A DNA stretch of 64,000 nucleotides from Heyndrickxia acidicola (GCF_001636425.1 NZ_KV440953.1:3654001-3718000); one strand, 5' to 3'; positions 25,283-33,566 are shown, counted from the stretch's first letter. Notes: generated from the sequence alone by a model not told the origin. Translations and numbers: made by a program.

Positions 25283-25747
25283 ATGGACGATCCGATCGAA
25301 CGGTTATCCAGCTGGCCGCAGGCACTGGAAAAAATCAATACCGATCAAGCAGATGAGTATTTTGCCCCTTTAGCAGAAGGGAAATGGTCGAAGGCAGCTA
25401 TGATTGCCCATATTCTTTTTTGGGACCAGTTCTTCCTGGAGGAAAGACTTCCTTTCATGGTAAAAGGAGCAGCATTAAGCAGATTAAGCAGCGACGATGT
25501 GGAAGAGCTGAATCAAAAGGCATGGGATTACGCGCATTCCGGAATCGCTCTTAAACAGCTTATTGGGGAGGCAATCAACCAAAGGGAGAGGCTGATTCAC
25601 TACTTGGAAGATAAGGACCTGTCCACGGCTTTTACCATTGGAGGCAAGGTCTTGTCGCTGGAGGAATATACACAAAGCGAAGCTGAACATGATGAGCACC
25701 ATATCAGGCAGCTAGGGCCGCCGGCTAATGTAAAAAGTGAAGAATAA
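25283..25747 (+). CDS. DinB-like four-helix-bundle protein
   Basis: About 154 residues of the DinB/YfiT-like superfamily, whose members bind a metal through three His residues and often transfer thiols such as bacillithiol. The expected pattern is visible: His in MIAHILFWDQFF and the HDEHH cluster near the C-terminus. Whether it binds metal or has enzymatic activity is unknown. ATG 25283 has GGAAGAG a few bases upstream; the alternative ATG 25235 lies inside the DnaA-domain gene and would overlap it by 23 bases. It is likely co-transcribed with that gene. Confidence 0.75.
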   Translation: MDDPIERLSSWPQALEKINTDQADEYFAPLAEGKWSKAAMIAHILFWDQFFLEERLPFMVKGAALSRLSSDDVEELNQKAWDYAHSGIALKQLIGEAINQRERLIHYLEDKDLSTAFTIGGKVLSLEEYTQSEAEHDEHHIRQLGPPANVKSEE

Positions 25748-25861
25748 CTGTGCTTCAAGGGGGGATACATGCAATCCTTCCTTTTTAATTTAAAATACAG
25801 TTATGTTGTATAGAATGGAGGACGGAAACTCCTTGGAAAAGTGATGTCTAAAAAACTGAAG

Positions 25862-26383
25862 CTATTTGAGATTGTCCATTAATACACGATTGTTGGGCAA
25901 AAGCTTTCCTTTTTTGAACCCGCACTTTTCATAGCAGCTTATCGCACGCCTATTATCGCATTGTGGGTCCATAGCAATCATCTGTGCGTTTTTTTTCAGT
26001 AAATAGGAAGCAAGACATCGTTGTTACCAGGAGTGTCCCCATCCCTTTTCCCCATATTGCGGGATTTCCAATTAATTGGTCCATTCCAAAGGCAGGATTG
26101 CTTTTATCATAACCATATTCCATCCTCTCTGAGCTATTCAGCATATAATATTGGACAAATCCAATAGGTCCATCGGCTGTTTCAGCTATACAAGGAATAA
26201 CAGGAATGCTTCCTTCTATACGGGGCGTGTATTTACGAGCTACTTCCTGTGCACTCATTCTTGGGCCATAAAAAGCAGTGATGGCTTCATTAGCAAGCCA
26301 TTTTGCCATCAGAGGCAGACGGAATGAGTCGTGAGTCTGATAGAGAAAGCGCCATTTTTCACGAGACTATGAACTTTATTCAT
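25862..26383 (-). pseudogene. AAC(6')-like GNAT acetyltransferase, two frameshifts
   Basis: Read from ATG 26383, the frame encodes MNKVHSLVKNGAFSIRLTTHS, then loses one base near 26313. It continues as LPLMAKWLANEAITAFYGP through GKGMGTLLV, and breaks again at a run of eight A residues near 25991-25998. With one A removed, it continues ...TEKNAQMIAMDPQCDNRRAI and CYEKCGFKKGKL to TAG at 25862. The restored protein has the layout of aminoglycoside 6'-N-acetyltransferases (KWLxxExIxxxYG; IGFVQYY; GMDQLIGNP; GKGMGT). As read, the longest intact piece is 118 residues (25953-26309). It is either a decayed resistance-type gene or affected by sequencing error at the homopolymer. Confidence 0.8.
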
Positions 26384-26584
26384 TTTGCCACCGTCCTTAT
26401 AGTTGTTAGTATAAAATAGACATGAGAACCTGAAAAGCTGCCGGTGTGAAAAATGGAAATGGCAGGTGGGAATTGGCTATAATAAGAAAAGGCTCTTTTT
26501 ACATAGAAATGCCTTTGATGGAATAAGAATTCAAAGCTTTGAATAAAACACAGCACGGGAGGCAGAAAGGGGGAGGTTTGGCGA

Positions 26585-27859
26585 TTGGAGTCGATCACAT
26601 CCTATGTTGATCATTATGGTTACATTGTCTTATTTGTTGCTTTGCTGCTAGAAATGATCGCTTTGCCAGTTCCGGGAGAAATCCTGATGAGCTATACGGG
26701 GTACTTGGTGTATCAGCATCATTTGAATTGGTTCTTAGCCATTTTTGCTGCCGGCTTTGGGACGTCAATGGGAATGACCCTGTCTTATTGGATCGGAAGC
26801 ATACTGGGCGGTCCTTTTATAAAAAAGTATGGCAGCTTGTTCCATTTGGGGCCAAAACAAATGGAAAGAACCTCCTCCTGGTTTAATCGATATGGGAATA
26901 AAGTGCTGATTATAGCCTATTTTATTCCCGGCATCCGTCATATTACAGGTTATTTTTCCGGTATCACAAGAGGGAATTTTCGTGCGTATGCCATCTATGC
27001 CTATGCAGGTGCTTTTTTTTGGACGGGGACGTTTATCTCGATTGGAAAATTACTTGGACCAAAGTGGGATCAATTCCACAATTCTGCTATAAAGTATATG
27101 GGCATCGGCATTGTCATTATTGCCCTTGGTGTGGCTGCTGTATATGTCTATCGAAAATACAGCCTGCAAATCAAATCCATCGCCTATGCACTTGTTCTTT
27201 GGGTGTTCAGTATTTTTAAAACCAGAATACGAACAGAATTTGTGATTGCGGGAACGGCTATTGTGACATTAGGGTTTGCTGTCCTGATGATTAAAATGAT
27301 ACAGTTCTTTGTCGGAAATGAATTTCAGGATTTTAATGGAGTAGTGAATGTCTTCGTTCCATTGATGTTTGATCGGCAATGGAGCTGGGTGATGGATTTG
27401 TTCCTTCAGCTTGGAACGCAAAAAGCCCTAATGACGGTGATTATTCTCACAATTATGTGGATTCTTTTAAGAGGAAAAGACAAAACTCATGAGATTTTAA
27501 CTCTATTTATTCTCACCATGGGGGGAGAGCTTTACGAAGAAACACTTAGAAGGGTGTTTCATCAAGTAGAGGCCAATCATTTTATCACTTTGGATTATGT
27601 CACCAGCTTTCCAAGCGATGGCTCCATAATGATTTTGATTGTATACGGATTTGCCGTCTATATGCTTGTGCGGCATTCTCAAAGAATATGGATCCATACA
27701 CTGGCGGATGTACTGCTTGTTGTCTGTTTGCTCTTGATTGGGGCAAGCCATGTCTTTTTTGGCCTTCAGCAGCCCAGTGATATTGCGGCAGGCTTTACTT
27801 TCGGCGGAGTCTGGCTCGGATTAAATATACTGCTGCTCGAGCTGTTTCGCCTGCTATAG
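26585..27859 (+). CDS. DedA-PAP2 fusion membrane protein, degenerate phosphatase
   Basis: 424 residues with about twelve hydrophobic helices. Residues 1-200 are DedA/SNARE-associated (ALPVPGEILMSYTG, PGIRHITGYFSG), a family moving or flipping lipid carriers; the usual Arg of the FxARFxP motif is Tyr. Residues 210-424 resemble a PAP2 lipid phosphatase, but its three motifs are broken: RRVFHQVEANHF replaces KxxxxxxRP, FPSDGS replaces PSGH, and SHVFFGLQQPSD replaces SRxxxGxHxxxD. Both catalytic His positions are lost. TTG 26585 has GGGGGAGG 8 bases upstream. It likely binds lipid rather than dephosphorylating it. The next gene is a second DedA. Confidence 0.85.
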   Translation: MESITSYVDHYGYIVLFVALLLEMIALPVPGEILMSYTGYLVYQHHLNWFLAIFAAGFGTSMGMTLSYWIGSILGGPFIKKYGSLFHLGPKQMERTSSWFNRYGNKVLIIAYFIPGIRHITGYFSGITRGNFRAYAIYAYAGAFFWTGTFISIGKLLGPKWDQFHNSAIKYMGIGIVIIALGVAAVYVYRKYSLQIKSIAYALVLWVFSIFKTRIRTEFVIAGTAIVTLGFAVLMIKMIQFFVGNEFQDFNGVVNVFVPLMFDRQWSWVMDLFLQLGTQKALMTVIILTIMWILLRGKDKTHEILTLFILTMGGELYEETLRRVFHQVEANHFITLDYVTSFPSDGSIMILIVYGFAVYMLVRHSQRIWIHTLADVLLVVCLLLIGASHVFFGLQQPSDIAAGFTFGGVWLGLNILLLELFRLL

Positions 27860-27950
27860 ATAGATGATTTTTGAATGTCCTGCGGCATGAAGGCAAAGCT
27901 GCTTTCCTGTCCGCATGAAAATATAAGAAGTAAGATGTAGGAGGAAGAGG

Positions 27951-28547
27951 ATGTCTGGTATTGTCCATCATTTATTAACAACCCTTGTAAGTCTTGGGTA
28001 CTTTGGAATTGCCTTAGGATTAATGGTTGAAATTATTCCGAGTGAGATTGTTTTAGCCTATGCAGGGTATTTAGTGTCAAAGGGAGAAGTGAATTTTGCC
28101 GGAGCGGTTATTGCAGGGACGATCGGAGCGCTGATTGCCCAGCTGATCCTGTATTGGATTGGAGCATATGGCGGCCGTCCGTTTTTAAGAAAATATGGGA
28201 AGTACCTTTTTATTCATGAAAAACATATTGATTTGGCCGATGAATGGTTTAAGCGTTATGGTGCAGGTGTGGTGTTTACAGCCCGTTTTGTTCCTGTATT
28301 AAGACAGGCGATTTCCATCCCGGCCGGTATTGCCAAAATGTCGTATGCCAAGTTCATTGGCTATACGGTTCTTGCGAGTGTCATCTGGTCCATTTTGTTT
28401 ATTTATTTGGGAGATAAGCTGGCTGCGAACTGGAGCAAGGTAGATACGTATGCCAAGCCGTTACTGGAGCCTTTAATGATTATAGGATTCCTTGTAATTA
28501 TTGGATATGTAATTTTCAGTATTTCGCGGCGCAAGAAAAAAATATAA
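27951..28547 (+). CDS. DedA-family membrane protein
   Basis: 198 residues with four to five hydrophobic segments. The family motif is complete: EIIPSEIVLAYAGYL near the start and VFTARFVPVLRQAISIPAG in the middle, including both Arg residues missing in part from the preceding fusion protein. DedA proteins act in undecaprenyl-phosphate or phospholipid translocation at the cytoplasmic membrane. A GGAGGAAGAGG ribosome binding site precedes the ATG. It probably forms an operon with the DedA-PAP2 gene (92-base gap) and is closed by the hairpin at 28636. Confidence 0.9.
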   Translation: MSGIVHHLLTTLVSLGYFGIALGLMVEIIPSEIVLAYAGYLVSKGEVNFAGAVIAGTIGALIAQLILYWIGAYGGRPFLRKYGKYLFIHEKHIDLADEWFKRYGAGVVFTARFVPVLRQAISIPAGIAKMSYAKFIGYTVLASVIWSILFIYLGDKLAANWSKVDTYAKPLLEPLMIIGFLVIIGYVIFSISRRKKKI

Positions 28548-28571
28548 CGACTGCAGGTTTGTAACTCGATG

Positions 28572-28629
28572 AAAAAAGCATCCAAGAGAGTAACGGGTTC
28601 TGTTTTCGAGTACAAGTTCATAAAAAGCA
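28572..28629 (+). repeat. left arm of a 57-bp imperfect inverted repeat
   Basis: AAAAAAGCATCCAAG, then GTAACGGGTTCTGTTTT and GTACAAG. It matches the reverse complement of 29683-29740 at about three quarters of positions, with the 17-base core identical. Confidence 0.75.
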
Positions 28630-28635
28630 TAAGAA

Positions 28636-28678
28636 ATGGGGCATCAAATCGCATATGAATTGGATGTCCCTTTTTTAT
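28636..28678 (+). terminator. Rho-independent terminator
   Basis: GGGGCATC pairs with GATGTCCC around an A/T-rich inner stem (AAT/ATT), followed by six T residues. It lies 90 bases after the DedA gene. Confidence 0.75.
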
Positions 28679-29003
28679 TGATATAAAGGCATTTTAAATG
28701 AAAATTGAGTGTTTTTGGTATAGTAATTCGCACATAAAATAGTAACGTTACACAAGTTTCTGTAACTGCACTAAATGGACCGCTTTTTTAAGTGCGAATT
28801 CATCTCCATTTTTAGTATTTATGTTACATTAATAATAGATATTGTGAAGAAATGTACTTGAACTGCGTGCTATACTTCAATCAATGGGCGAAGAAAAAGC
28901 AGGAAAAGAACTGACAACTTTATTACCAACTCTTAAACGTTGGAAAAAAGCATAACTCTTTCTATTGATGGTTTAATAAGCACCGAAAAAGGAGTGACAT
29001 AAT
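28679..29003. other. intergenic with a coding remnant
   Basis: AATTCGCAC near 28726 and GTGCGAATT near 28792 form an inverted repeat. From about 28868 to 28953 an open frame without a start (NVLELRAILQSMGEEKAGKELT..., ending RWKKA) resembles the tail of a MarR-like regulator, but this is not certain. The stretch is AT-rich. Confidence 0.35.
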
Positions 29004-29582
29004 TTGCGTGTTCGTTTTCGAAACGTAGTAATAATTGCGGGAGTGTTCCTCGTTTTAATCACGCTATATGTTGTTTGGAAATATGAACAAATCAATTCAT
29101 ATGGACGTTCAATAAAACCTGTAAAATCTGACGCAATTATCGTACTTGGAGCAGCAGTTGTGGGTAAAGATCAACCGAGTCCCGTTTTACAGGAACGCCT
29201 TACCTCGGCACTCACTCTCTATCGCCAACATTATGCTTCATCATTTATCCTAACTGGAGGACAAGGTGTAGGTGAGTCTATAGCCGAAGCGGAAGCGAGC
29301 CAACGGTATTTGGAGAGTAAAGGAGTACCTTCGGCAGTTATGTACCTAGATAATAAATCCAAAAACACTTGGGAAAATTTGTTCAACGCAAAACAGATTA
29401 TGCAGAAACAAGGGATGCATACAGCAATCATTGTGACGGACTTCTATCATCAGGAACGTGCCCAACTCTATGCTCGTGAACTAGGTATGAATACAAGCGG
29501 ATATGTTGGACAAATTCCACCTATGACCAACCCAAAGGAAACGTTACGTGAAGTGATTGCAATTACTCTAGAAAGACATTAG
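29004..29582 (+). CDS. YdcF/SanA-family membrane-anchored protein
   Basis: 192 residues: an N-terminal membrane helix (VVIIAGVFLVLITLYVVW) and an extracytoplasmic DUF218 domain. Recognisable family blocks are DAIIVLGAAV, FILTGGQGVGE, EAEASQRYL, the KSKNTWENLFNAKQI motif, and IVTDFYHQERA. Such proteins are linked to envelope integrity, with unknown enzymology. The TTG start follows AAAGGAGTG by 7 bases. The gene lies between the two arms of a 57-bp inverted repeat, hinting at a transferred cassette. Confidence 0.85.
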   Translation: MRVRFRNVVIIAGVFLVLITLYVVWKYEQINSYGRSIKPVKSDAIIVLGAAVVGKDQPSPVLQERLTSALTLYRQHYASSFILTGGQGVGESIAEAEASQRYLESKGVPSAVMYLDNKSKNTWENLFNAKQIMQKQGMHTAIIVTDFYHQERAQLYARELGMNTSGYVGQIPPMTNPKETLREVIAITLERH

Positions 29583-29614
29583 CAACAATCTTTATGAAAA
29601 CGGCTTAAAAAACG

Positions 29615-29656
29615 AAGGAAACCTTGATAAACTGGGTTCCCTTAACGGTGTTTTTT
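29615..29656 (+). terminator. Rho-independent terminator
   Basis: AAGGAAACC pairs with GGGTTCCCTT with one mismatch over a 10-base loop, and six T residues follow 7 bases on. Confidence 0.55.
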
Positions 29657-29682
29657 CAATGCTATTTGGTATGCTATTTAAC

Positions 29683-29740
29683 TTGCTTTTTCGAGTTTTG
29701 TACTTCAAAACAGAACCCGTTACCAAGAGGGTGCTTTTTT
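29683..29740 (-). repeat. right arm of the 57-bp inverted repeat
   Basis: On the minus strand it reads AAAAAAGCACCCTCTTG, GTAACGGGTTCTGTTTT, GTACAAAAC. It encloses about 1.05 kb with the left arm. Confidence 0.75.
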
Positions 29741-29804
29741 TTTGCGTGCTGGGTAATATAACGTTAAATGAAGCAGAACTGACGATTTAAAGAGGGAAGA
29801 GCCT

Positions 29805-30314
29805 TTACATCGTTTTTTCTTCTTCCTTTTTCTTTTGGAATCGTTGCTTGATGTATTTAACAATCGGATATTTTTCTTTTATATATTGAAAGCCATATAA
29901 AAGCAGCGCTCTAGAAAACAGGATGGATACATATTGTAATGGATTTATCCTAACAAAGGATACGATTCCAAAGCGTTTTAGCATGTTTACCACGGGATAA
30001 GCGAAAATGAAGTGCATGATGGTATTCACCACAAGATAGAGAAAGAATTTTCCGTAGGTCCACTTCATGATCCAAAAAGTAGTGAAAAGATAAGGCCCTA
30101 AAATAAAGGACATATCGCCTTTGGCTTTTGAATGTACCTGGGTGTAAAACCACCACCATCTGCGGCGAAAGGCAATAATATTCTCCAGTTTGACAATAAA
30201 ACTAGTGAAAATAGCCGCAGGGAGAAACCTTTTTATTGTCTTTTTCCCCAAAAACAGAAGGGAAGACCAAGGGATAATCATCATTAATAATAATAAAAAC
30301 CGTGAATTTTTCAC
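29805..30314 (-). CDS. integral membrane protein, unknown family
   Basis: 169 residues with about four hydrophobic helices, a basic patch FRRRWWWF in the middle and a lysine-rich cytoplasmic tail (QRFQKKKEEEKTM). I do not recognise it. GTG 30314 is preferred because GGAGGTG lies 6 bases upstream; ATG 30329 sits inside that ribosome binding site. Convergent with the YdcF gene and separated from the cupin gene by a REP-like palindrome. Confidence 0.65.
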   Translation of the reverse strand: MKNSRFLLLLMMIIPWSSLLFLGKKTIKRFLPAAIFTSFIVKLENIIAFRRRWWWFYTQVHSKAKGDMSFILGPYLFTTFWIMKWTYGKFFLYLVVNTIMHFIFAYPVVNMLKRFGIVSFVRINPLQYVSILFSRALLLYGFQYIKEKYPIVKYIKQRFQKKKEEEKTM

Positions 30315-30381
30315 TTCAGGCACCTCCATTTCTTACAGTCTCCAAATCCCGGTAAAATATTACTAAAATTTGGTTAAGTTA

Positions 30382-30432
30382 CTGCGCTAAAGCACTAAAG
30401 GGGTCTGACCCCTTCTTCGCGTTAATGCACGA
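30382..30432. repeat. REP-like palindrome, copy 4
   Basis: Centre at 30406: AAGGGGTC / GACCCCTT perfect, arms CTAAAGCACTA / TTCGCGTTAATGCAC diverged. It lies between divergent genes. Confidence 0.75.
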
Positions 30433-30489
30433 AAGTGTTTTTCTTTTGGTTAGCTTTTGTTAGTATTTACCTTGAGGGGGGATAGGAGA

Positions 30490-30858
30490 ATGAAGCATTA
30501 CATTTTGAGCAGGGAGCGGTCACGGAAAATTGAAGTGTTCAACAGCGAAAAGGTTACGCTGAATCCTATTATGAAAATGGAGCATCCTGCCCAGGTCGTT
30601 CGAATGGATTTTGAGCCCGGCGGTATACTTGGCATGCACCCTGCGACATGTGACCAGTTATTTTTGATTGTAGAGGGAGAGGGCTGGGTCCGGACAAATG
30701 AAACAGAGAAAATATTACTAAAAGCTGGTGAGTCTGCTTTCTGGAGAAAAGGGGAAGAACATGAGTCTGGGACAGTCAATGGAATGAAAGTGATGATAAT
30801 TGAAGGGGATCAATTGAATCCCGAATGCCTTATGCTTGAAGAGTTGAAGGGAAAATGA
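30490..30858 (+). CDS. single-domain cupin protein
   Basis: 122 residues forming one cupin barrel: GGILGMHPATCDQLFLIVEGEGWV is motif 1 (His and, in place of the second His, Asp-Gln), and GESAFWRKGEEHESGTV is motif 2. The metal set is partly altered, so function (metal binding, sugar or small-molecule sensing) is open. ATG 30490 follows GGGGGATAGGAG; an earlier ATG (30457) has no ribosome binding site. A terminator follows 20 bases after the stop. Confidence 0.75.
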   Translation: MKHYILSRERSRKIEVFNSEKVTLNPIMKMEHPAQVVRMDFEPGGILGMHPATCDQLFLIVEGEGWVRTNETEKILLKAGESAFWRKGEEHESGTVNGMKVMIIEGDQLNPECLMLEELKGK

Positions 30859-30878
30859 TTGAATAGCAGAGCAGATAA

Positions 30879-30921
30879 AGCATCTCCATGGCGGCCATTT
30901 CCATTGGAAGATGCCTTTTTT
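30879..30921 (+). terminator. Rho-independent terminator
   Basis: GCATCTCCATGG pairs with CCATTGGAAGATGC (two mismatches) followed by six T residues. Confidence 0.7.
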
Positions 30922-30939
30922 ATGAAGGTTCTGTTAAAG

Positions 30940-31100
30940 CTTAATGTTGATTTTTATACCCATATTGATTGGAGCTGCTGCCGTGAGACTCCTGATTAGA
31001 AAAGCGGGTTTAGAAGAGACCCCGTAGGAGCATGCGGCAAGCAGGCTCCCCTGCCGCCCGCTGAATGTGAGAAACTGCAGCGGAAATCAACAGGCAGATA
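30940..31100. repeat. Bacillus-type dispersed repeat, fairly complete
   Basis: TTGATTGGAGCTGCTGCCGT, GAGACTCCTGATTAGAAAAG, GACCCCGTAGGAGCATGCGG, GGCTCCCCTGCCGCCCGCTG and GCGGAAATCAAC appear in the order of the common repeat seen intergenically in many Bacillus genomes. Confidence 0.7.
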
Positions 31101-31575
31101 ACAGAGCCTTTTTAAAAAAGGAAGGACGGCCTTTAATTTATCTTATAAATAATGAAATCCTACAAATACTAATCACGTATCGGAAAAGTGGCAGGAGTTT
31201 ACTGTAATACACCTGCCTCCTGCAAGCAACCATGGGTCGATACACCTGCAATAAAATTTAGATGGATATGAAAATAGAATGACTAAGTGCTTAATATTAG
31301 CTACATCTAATCTTTTTACCCATTTTTCATATGGAAAATTGTTCAGAAATCTCTTGTATTTATCTGAAAAATCCTATGACACATTTGCCAGATGTGGGTA
31401 TTATTTTTAGACTATTTTCGCCGTTAATCTGCAATATCTATATTAATTTTCCCTTATTTATTATAGAATATCGATAACAGTGTCTATAAAAAGCTGTTAT
31501 CTTGGAGCTGAAAAAGCTCGCTTCATATCTTAGCGTGGACTTCACGAAAGACTATAAAAAATGAAGAGGTATGTT
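31101..31575 (+). promoter_or_regulatory. long leader region upstream of the LCP gene
   Basis: No open frame. Hairpins: GGCAGGAG/CTCCTGC near 31190-31223, GATAACAG (31473-31480) with CTGTTATC (31494-31501), and GAGCTGAAAAAGCTC directly after. A leader of about 100 bases with two adjacent hairpins could be regulatory, but it matches no riboswitch I know. Confidence 0.35.
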
Positions 31576-32637
31576 ATGGACTCAAGAATTAGAAAGAAGA
31601 AAAAACGAAAGAGCAGAAAAAGAAAACTGCTTTTATCCTTAATCATCCTGATTATTGCCGTTATCGGATATTCCGCTATTCAATATTATCAAGGTGTTAA
31701 TCAAACGGCTGAATCTGACCGTTTAAAAATGGACAATGTAAAGTTCAATGGCCAAAAGGACCAGTATGGCAGAACCAACGTACTGCTGCTTGGAGTAGAT
31801 GCAAGGGGCGGACAAAAAGCCTCCAGAACCGACTCAATTATGATTGCTCAATACGATCCGAATAAAAAAACGGTCAAGCTTGTATCGGTCATGCGTGATA
31901 TTTTCGCCGATATTCCCGGGTATAAGCCGTATAAAATCAATACAGCCTACTTCCTGGGCGGACCGGAGCTTTTAAGGCAAACCCTCAAGCAAAACCTTGG
32001 AATCGATGTTCAATACTATGCAATTGTTGATTTTAATGGATTTGTGAAAGTCATTGATACTCTTGCTCCTGATGGCATTGAGGTTACTGTCCCTCATGAT
32101 ATGTCCAAAAATATTGGTGTCACTTTGCATAAAGGGACGCAAAAGCTTCACGGAAAAGAACTTCTTGGCTTCTCCCGTTTCCGCCATGATTCACAAGGAG
32201 ACTTTGGACGAGTAGCCCGTCAGCAGGAAGTATTAAAGGCAATTAAATCGCAAGTCCTAAGTATTAGCGGAATTGCTAAAGCACCGAAGCTGCTTGGAAC
32301 GATTGCGCCATATGTGGCGACTAATATGAACACAAGTGACAGAATGGGAGTCTTGACTGATCTCTTGCTTCATCCTGGAATGAAAATAAAAACCATGACG
32401 ATACCGGTAAAAGGGACTTATCAAAATGCGCGGAGCTCGTATGATGGAGATGTGCTGGAAATTGATAAGGAAAAGAACCGCGAGGCGCTCAGTGCATTCT
32501 TGGGAGAAGATTTAACAACAGGACAGTCTGCTGATACAACCACGGATGATACAACATCTACATTTAGCCAGTCGGGTTCATCCAATCAATCAGATCCATC
32601 CAGTCAGTCGAATTCGACCGATAACACCGGGCAATAA
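31576..32637 (+). CDS. LytR-CpsA-Psr family cell-wall glycopolymer ligase
   Basis: 353 residues: a very basic cytoplasmic start (RKKKKRKSRKRK), one membrane helix (LLLSLIILIIAVIGYSAI), and an external LCP domain. LCP enzymes attach teichoic acids or capsule to peptidoglycan. Signatures: NVLLLGVDARGG, RTDSIMIAQY, VSVMRDIFADIPGY, the FSRFRHDSQGDFGRVARQQ block with its Arg residues, all intact. The last 40 residues are a Ser/Thr/Gln/Asp-rich tail, probably unstructured and wall-exposed. ATG 31576 is preferred over 31561 because GAAGAGG is 6 bases upstream. Confidence 0.93.
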   Translation: MDSRIRKKKKRKSRKRKLLLSLIILIIAVIGYSAIQYYQGVNQTAESDRLKMDNVKFNGQKDQYGRTNVLLLGVDARGGQKASRTDSIMIAQYDPNKKTVKLVSVMRDIFADIPGYKPYKINTAYFLGGPELLRQTLKQNLGIDVQYYAIVDFNGFVKVIDTLAPDGIEVTVPHDMSKNIGVTLHKGTQKLHGKELLGFSRFRHDSQGDFGRVARQQEVLKAIKSQVLSISGIAKAPKLLGTIAPYVATNMNTSDRMGVLTDLLLHPGMKIKTMTIPVKGTYQNARSSYDGDVLEIDKEKNREALSAFLGEDLTTGQSADTTTDDTTSTFSQSGSSNQSDPSSQSNSTDNTGQ

Positions 32638-32649
32638 TTCATATAATTA

Positions 32650-32697
32650 AAAACGGCTAGTCCAATTTTTAAAATAAATGGACTGGCCGTTTTTTTG
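32650..32697 (+). terminator. Rho-independent terminator
   Basis: AAAACGGCTAGTCCA pairs with TGGACTGGCCGTTTT over a 14-base loop, with seven T residues. Confidence 0.85.
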
Positions 32698-32714
32698 TAG
32701 GTTTGATGAGTGGT

Positions 32715-32768
32715 TTTAGTGCGTTAAAGCAAAAAAGGGGTCTGACCCCTTTAGTGGAATAAAGTAAT
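32715..32768. repeat. REP-like palindrome, copy 5
   Basis: Centre at 32743: AAAGGGGTC / GACCCCTTT perfect; the outer arms are mixed (GTGCGTTAAAGC against GTGGAATAAAG). Confidence 0.8.
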
Positions 32769-32788
32769 CCATCTGGGCATTTGGACCT

Positions 32789-32888
32789 GTTTTACCCGAT
32801 TATCCGCACATTTTACCCGATTCTATCGAGTTTTTACCCGATTATCTTTCAAGTTTGCCCGATTAATGGGATGTTTTACCCGATTTTT
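32789..32888 (+). repeat. five-unit tandem array, exact 21-bp period
   Basis: TTTACCCGAT begins at 32791, 32812, 32833, 32854 (TTTGCCCGAT) and 32875, so each copy is exactly 21 bases, two helical turns, after the last. The 11 bases between copies vary (ATCCGCACA, TCTATCGAG, TATCTTTCA, TAATGGGATG). A conserved short box on one face of the helix and variable spacers suggest a protein-binding array. Confidence 0.85.
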
Positions 32889-33046
32889 TTGTCTGAAAGG
32901 CAAGGGGCGTTTGTAGGTGGTTTTAAATCCATTCCTGTTTGTTATTTACACGGTACTGGCAAAGGAAAAACATAATGATTGAAGATTCAGGGTCTCTAAA
33001 ACGGATAAAGGTTACAAATAAGTAGAGAGAAAGCCTTTTAAAACAT

Positions 33047-33074
33047 TAAAAAACCTGCCTTTTATCGAAGGCAG
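33047..33074 (-). terminator. terminator for the minus-strand GNAT gene
   Basis: CCTGCCTT pairs with AAGGCAGG over a 6-base loop. Read on the minus strand, it is followed by six T residues. Confidence 0.85.
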
Positions 33075-33101
33075 GAATTAAAGGAGATCATCATTTTTAT
33101 A

Positions 33102-33566
33102 TCAGGTCTCCAAGCTTTTTTCCACCATGAAATGAGAAATATACACATCTGGAGCTATTTCGCTTTTGCCGGTTTTTTGAAACCCGAAGCTATGATATAA
33201 CCGAACAGCGGGCTCATTTTTTTCTCCTGTGCTGACTTTGAAGCAGGACGCTTCAGGGTAGGAATCAACGACGTGCTGCAATAAAGCGCTGCCAATTCCC
33301 TTTCTAAAATGAAGAGGATGGACAATCAATCTGCATATGACTAAATGGTTGTCCTCAAAGCTAATCGATATGACCCCGGCCAATTCATCCTCTTGATAAA
33401 AGCCAAAAAAGGTTTCGCGGCTTTCTAGCAAAGAGTTGACAGTCTCATGCAACGGAGGTATGTCGTAGAAATTTAATAGCTTCGCTTCTATATTATATGC
33501 AGGCAGTTGGATGCGTAAAACGCTTTCGGCTGCCTCTACATCTGTTATATCTAAAATCTTAATCAT
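33102..33566 (-). CDS. GNAT acetyltransferase
   Basis: 154 residues with a complete GNAT core: motif A strand ICRLIVHPLHFRKGIGSALLQ with the acetyl-CoA loop RKGIGS, and motif B NEPAVRLYHSFGF. The acceptor is unknown. ATG 33566 (MIKILDITDV) follows AGGGGG by about 7 bases; an upstream ATG at 33608 would add a hydrophilic, non-homologous stretch. A terminator follows directly. It is not linked to the methionine operon transcribed the other way. Confidence 0.82.
   Translation of the reverse strand: MIKILDITDVEAAESVLRIQLPAYNIEAKLLNFYDIPPLHETVNSLLESRETFFGFYQEDELAGVISISFEDNHLVICRLIVHPLHFRKGIGSALLQHVVDSYPEASCFKVSTGEKNEPAVRLYHSFGFQKTGKSEIAPDVYISHFMVEKSLET

Noticed and set aside
32789-32888. CRISPR-like array
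   Set aside because: Repeats are only 10 bases with 11-base spacers, there are no cas genes, and exact 21-bp phasing does not fit CRISPR.
32781-32975. Open frame encoding a repetitive YPI protein
   Set aside because: It is a translation of the 21-bp DNA repeat; there is no ribosome binding site, and the variable spacers give no codon bias.
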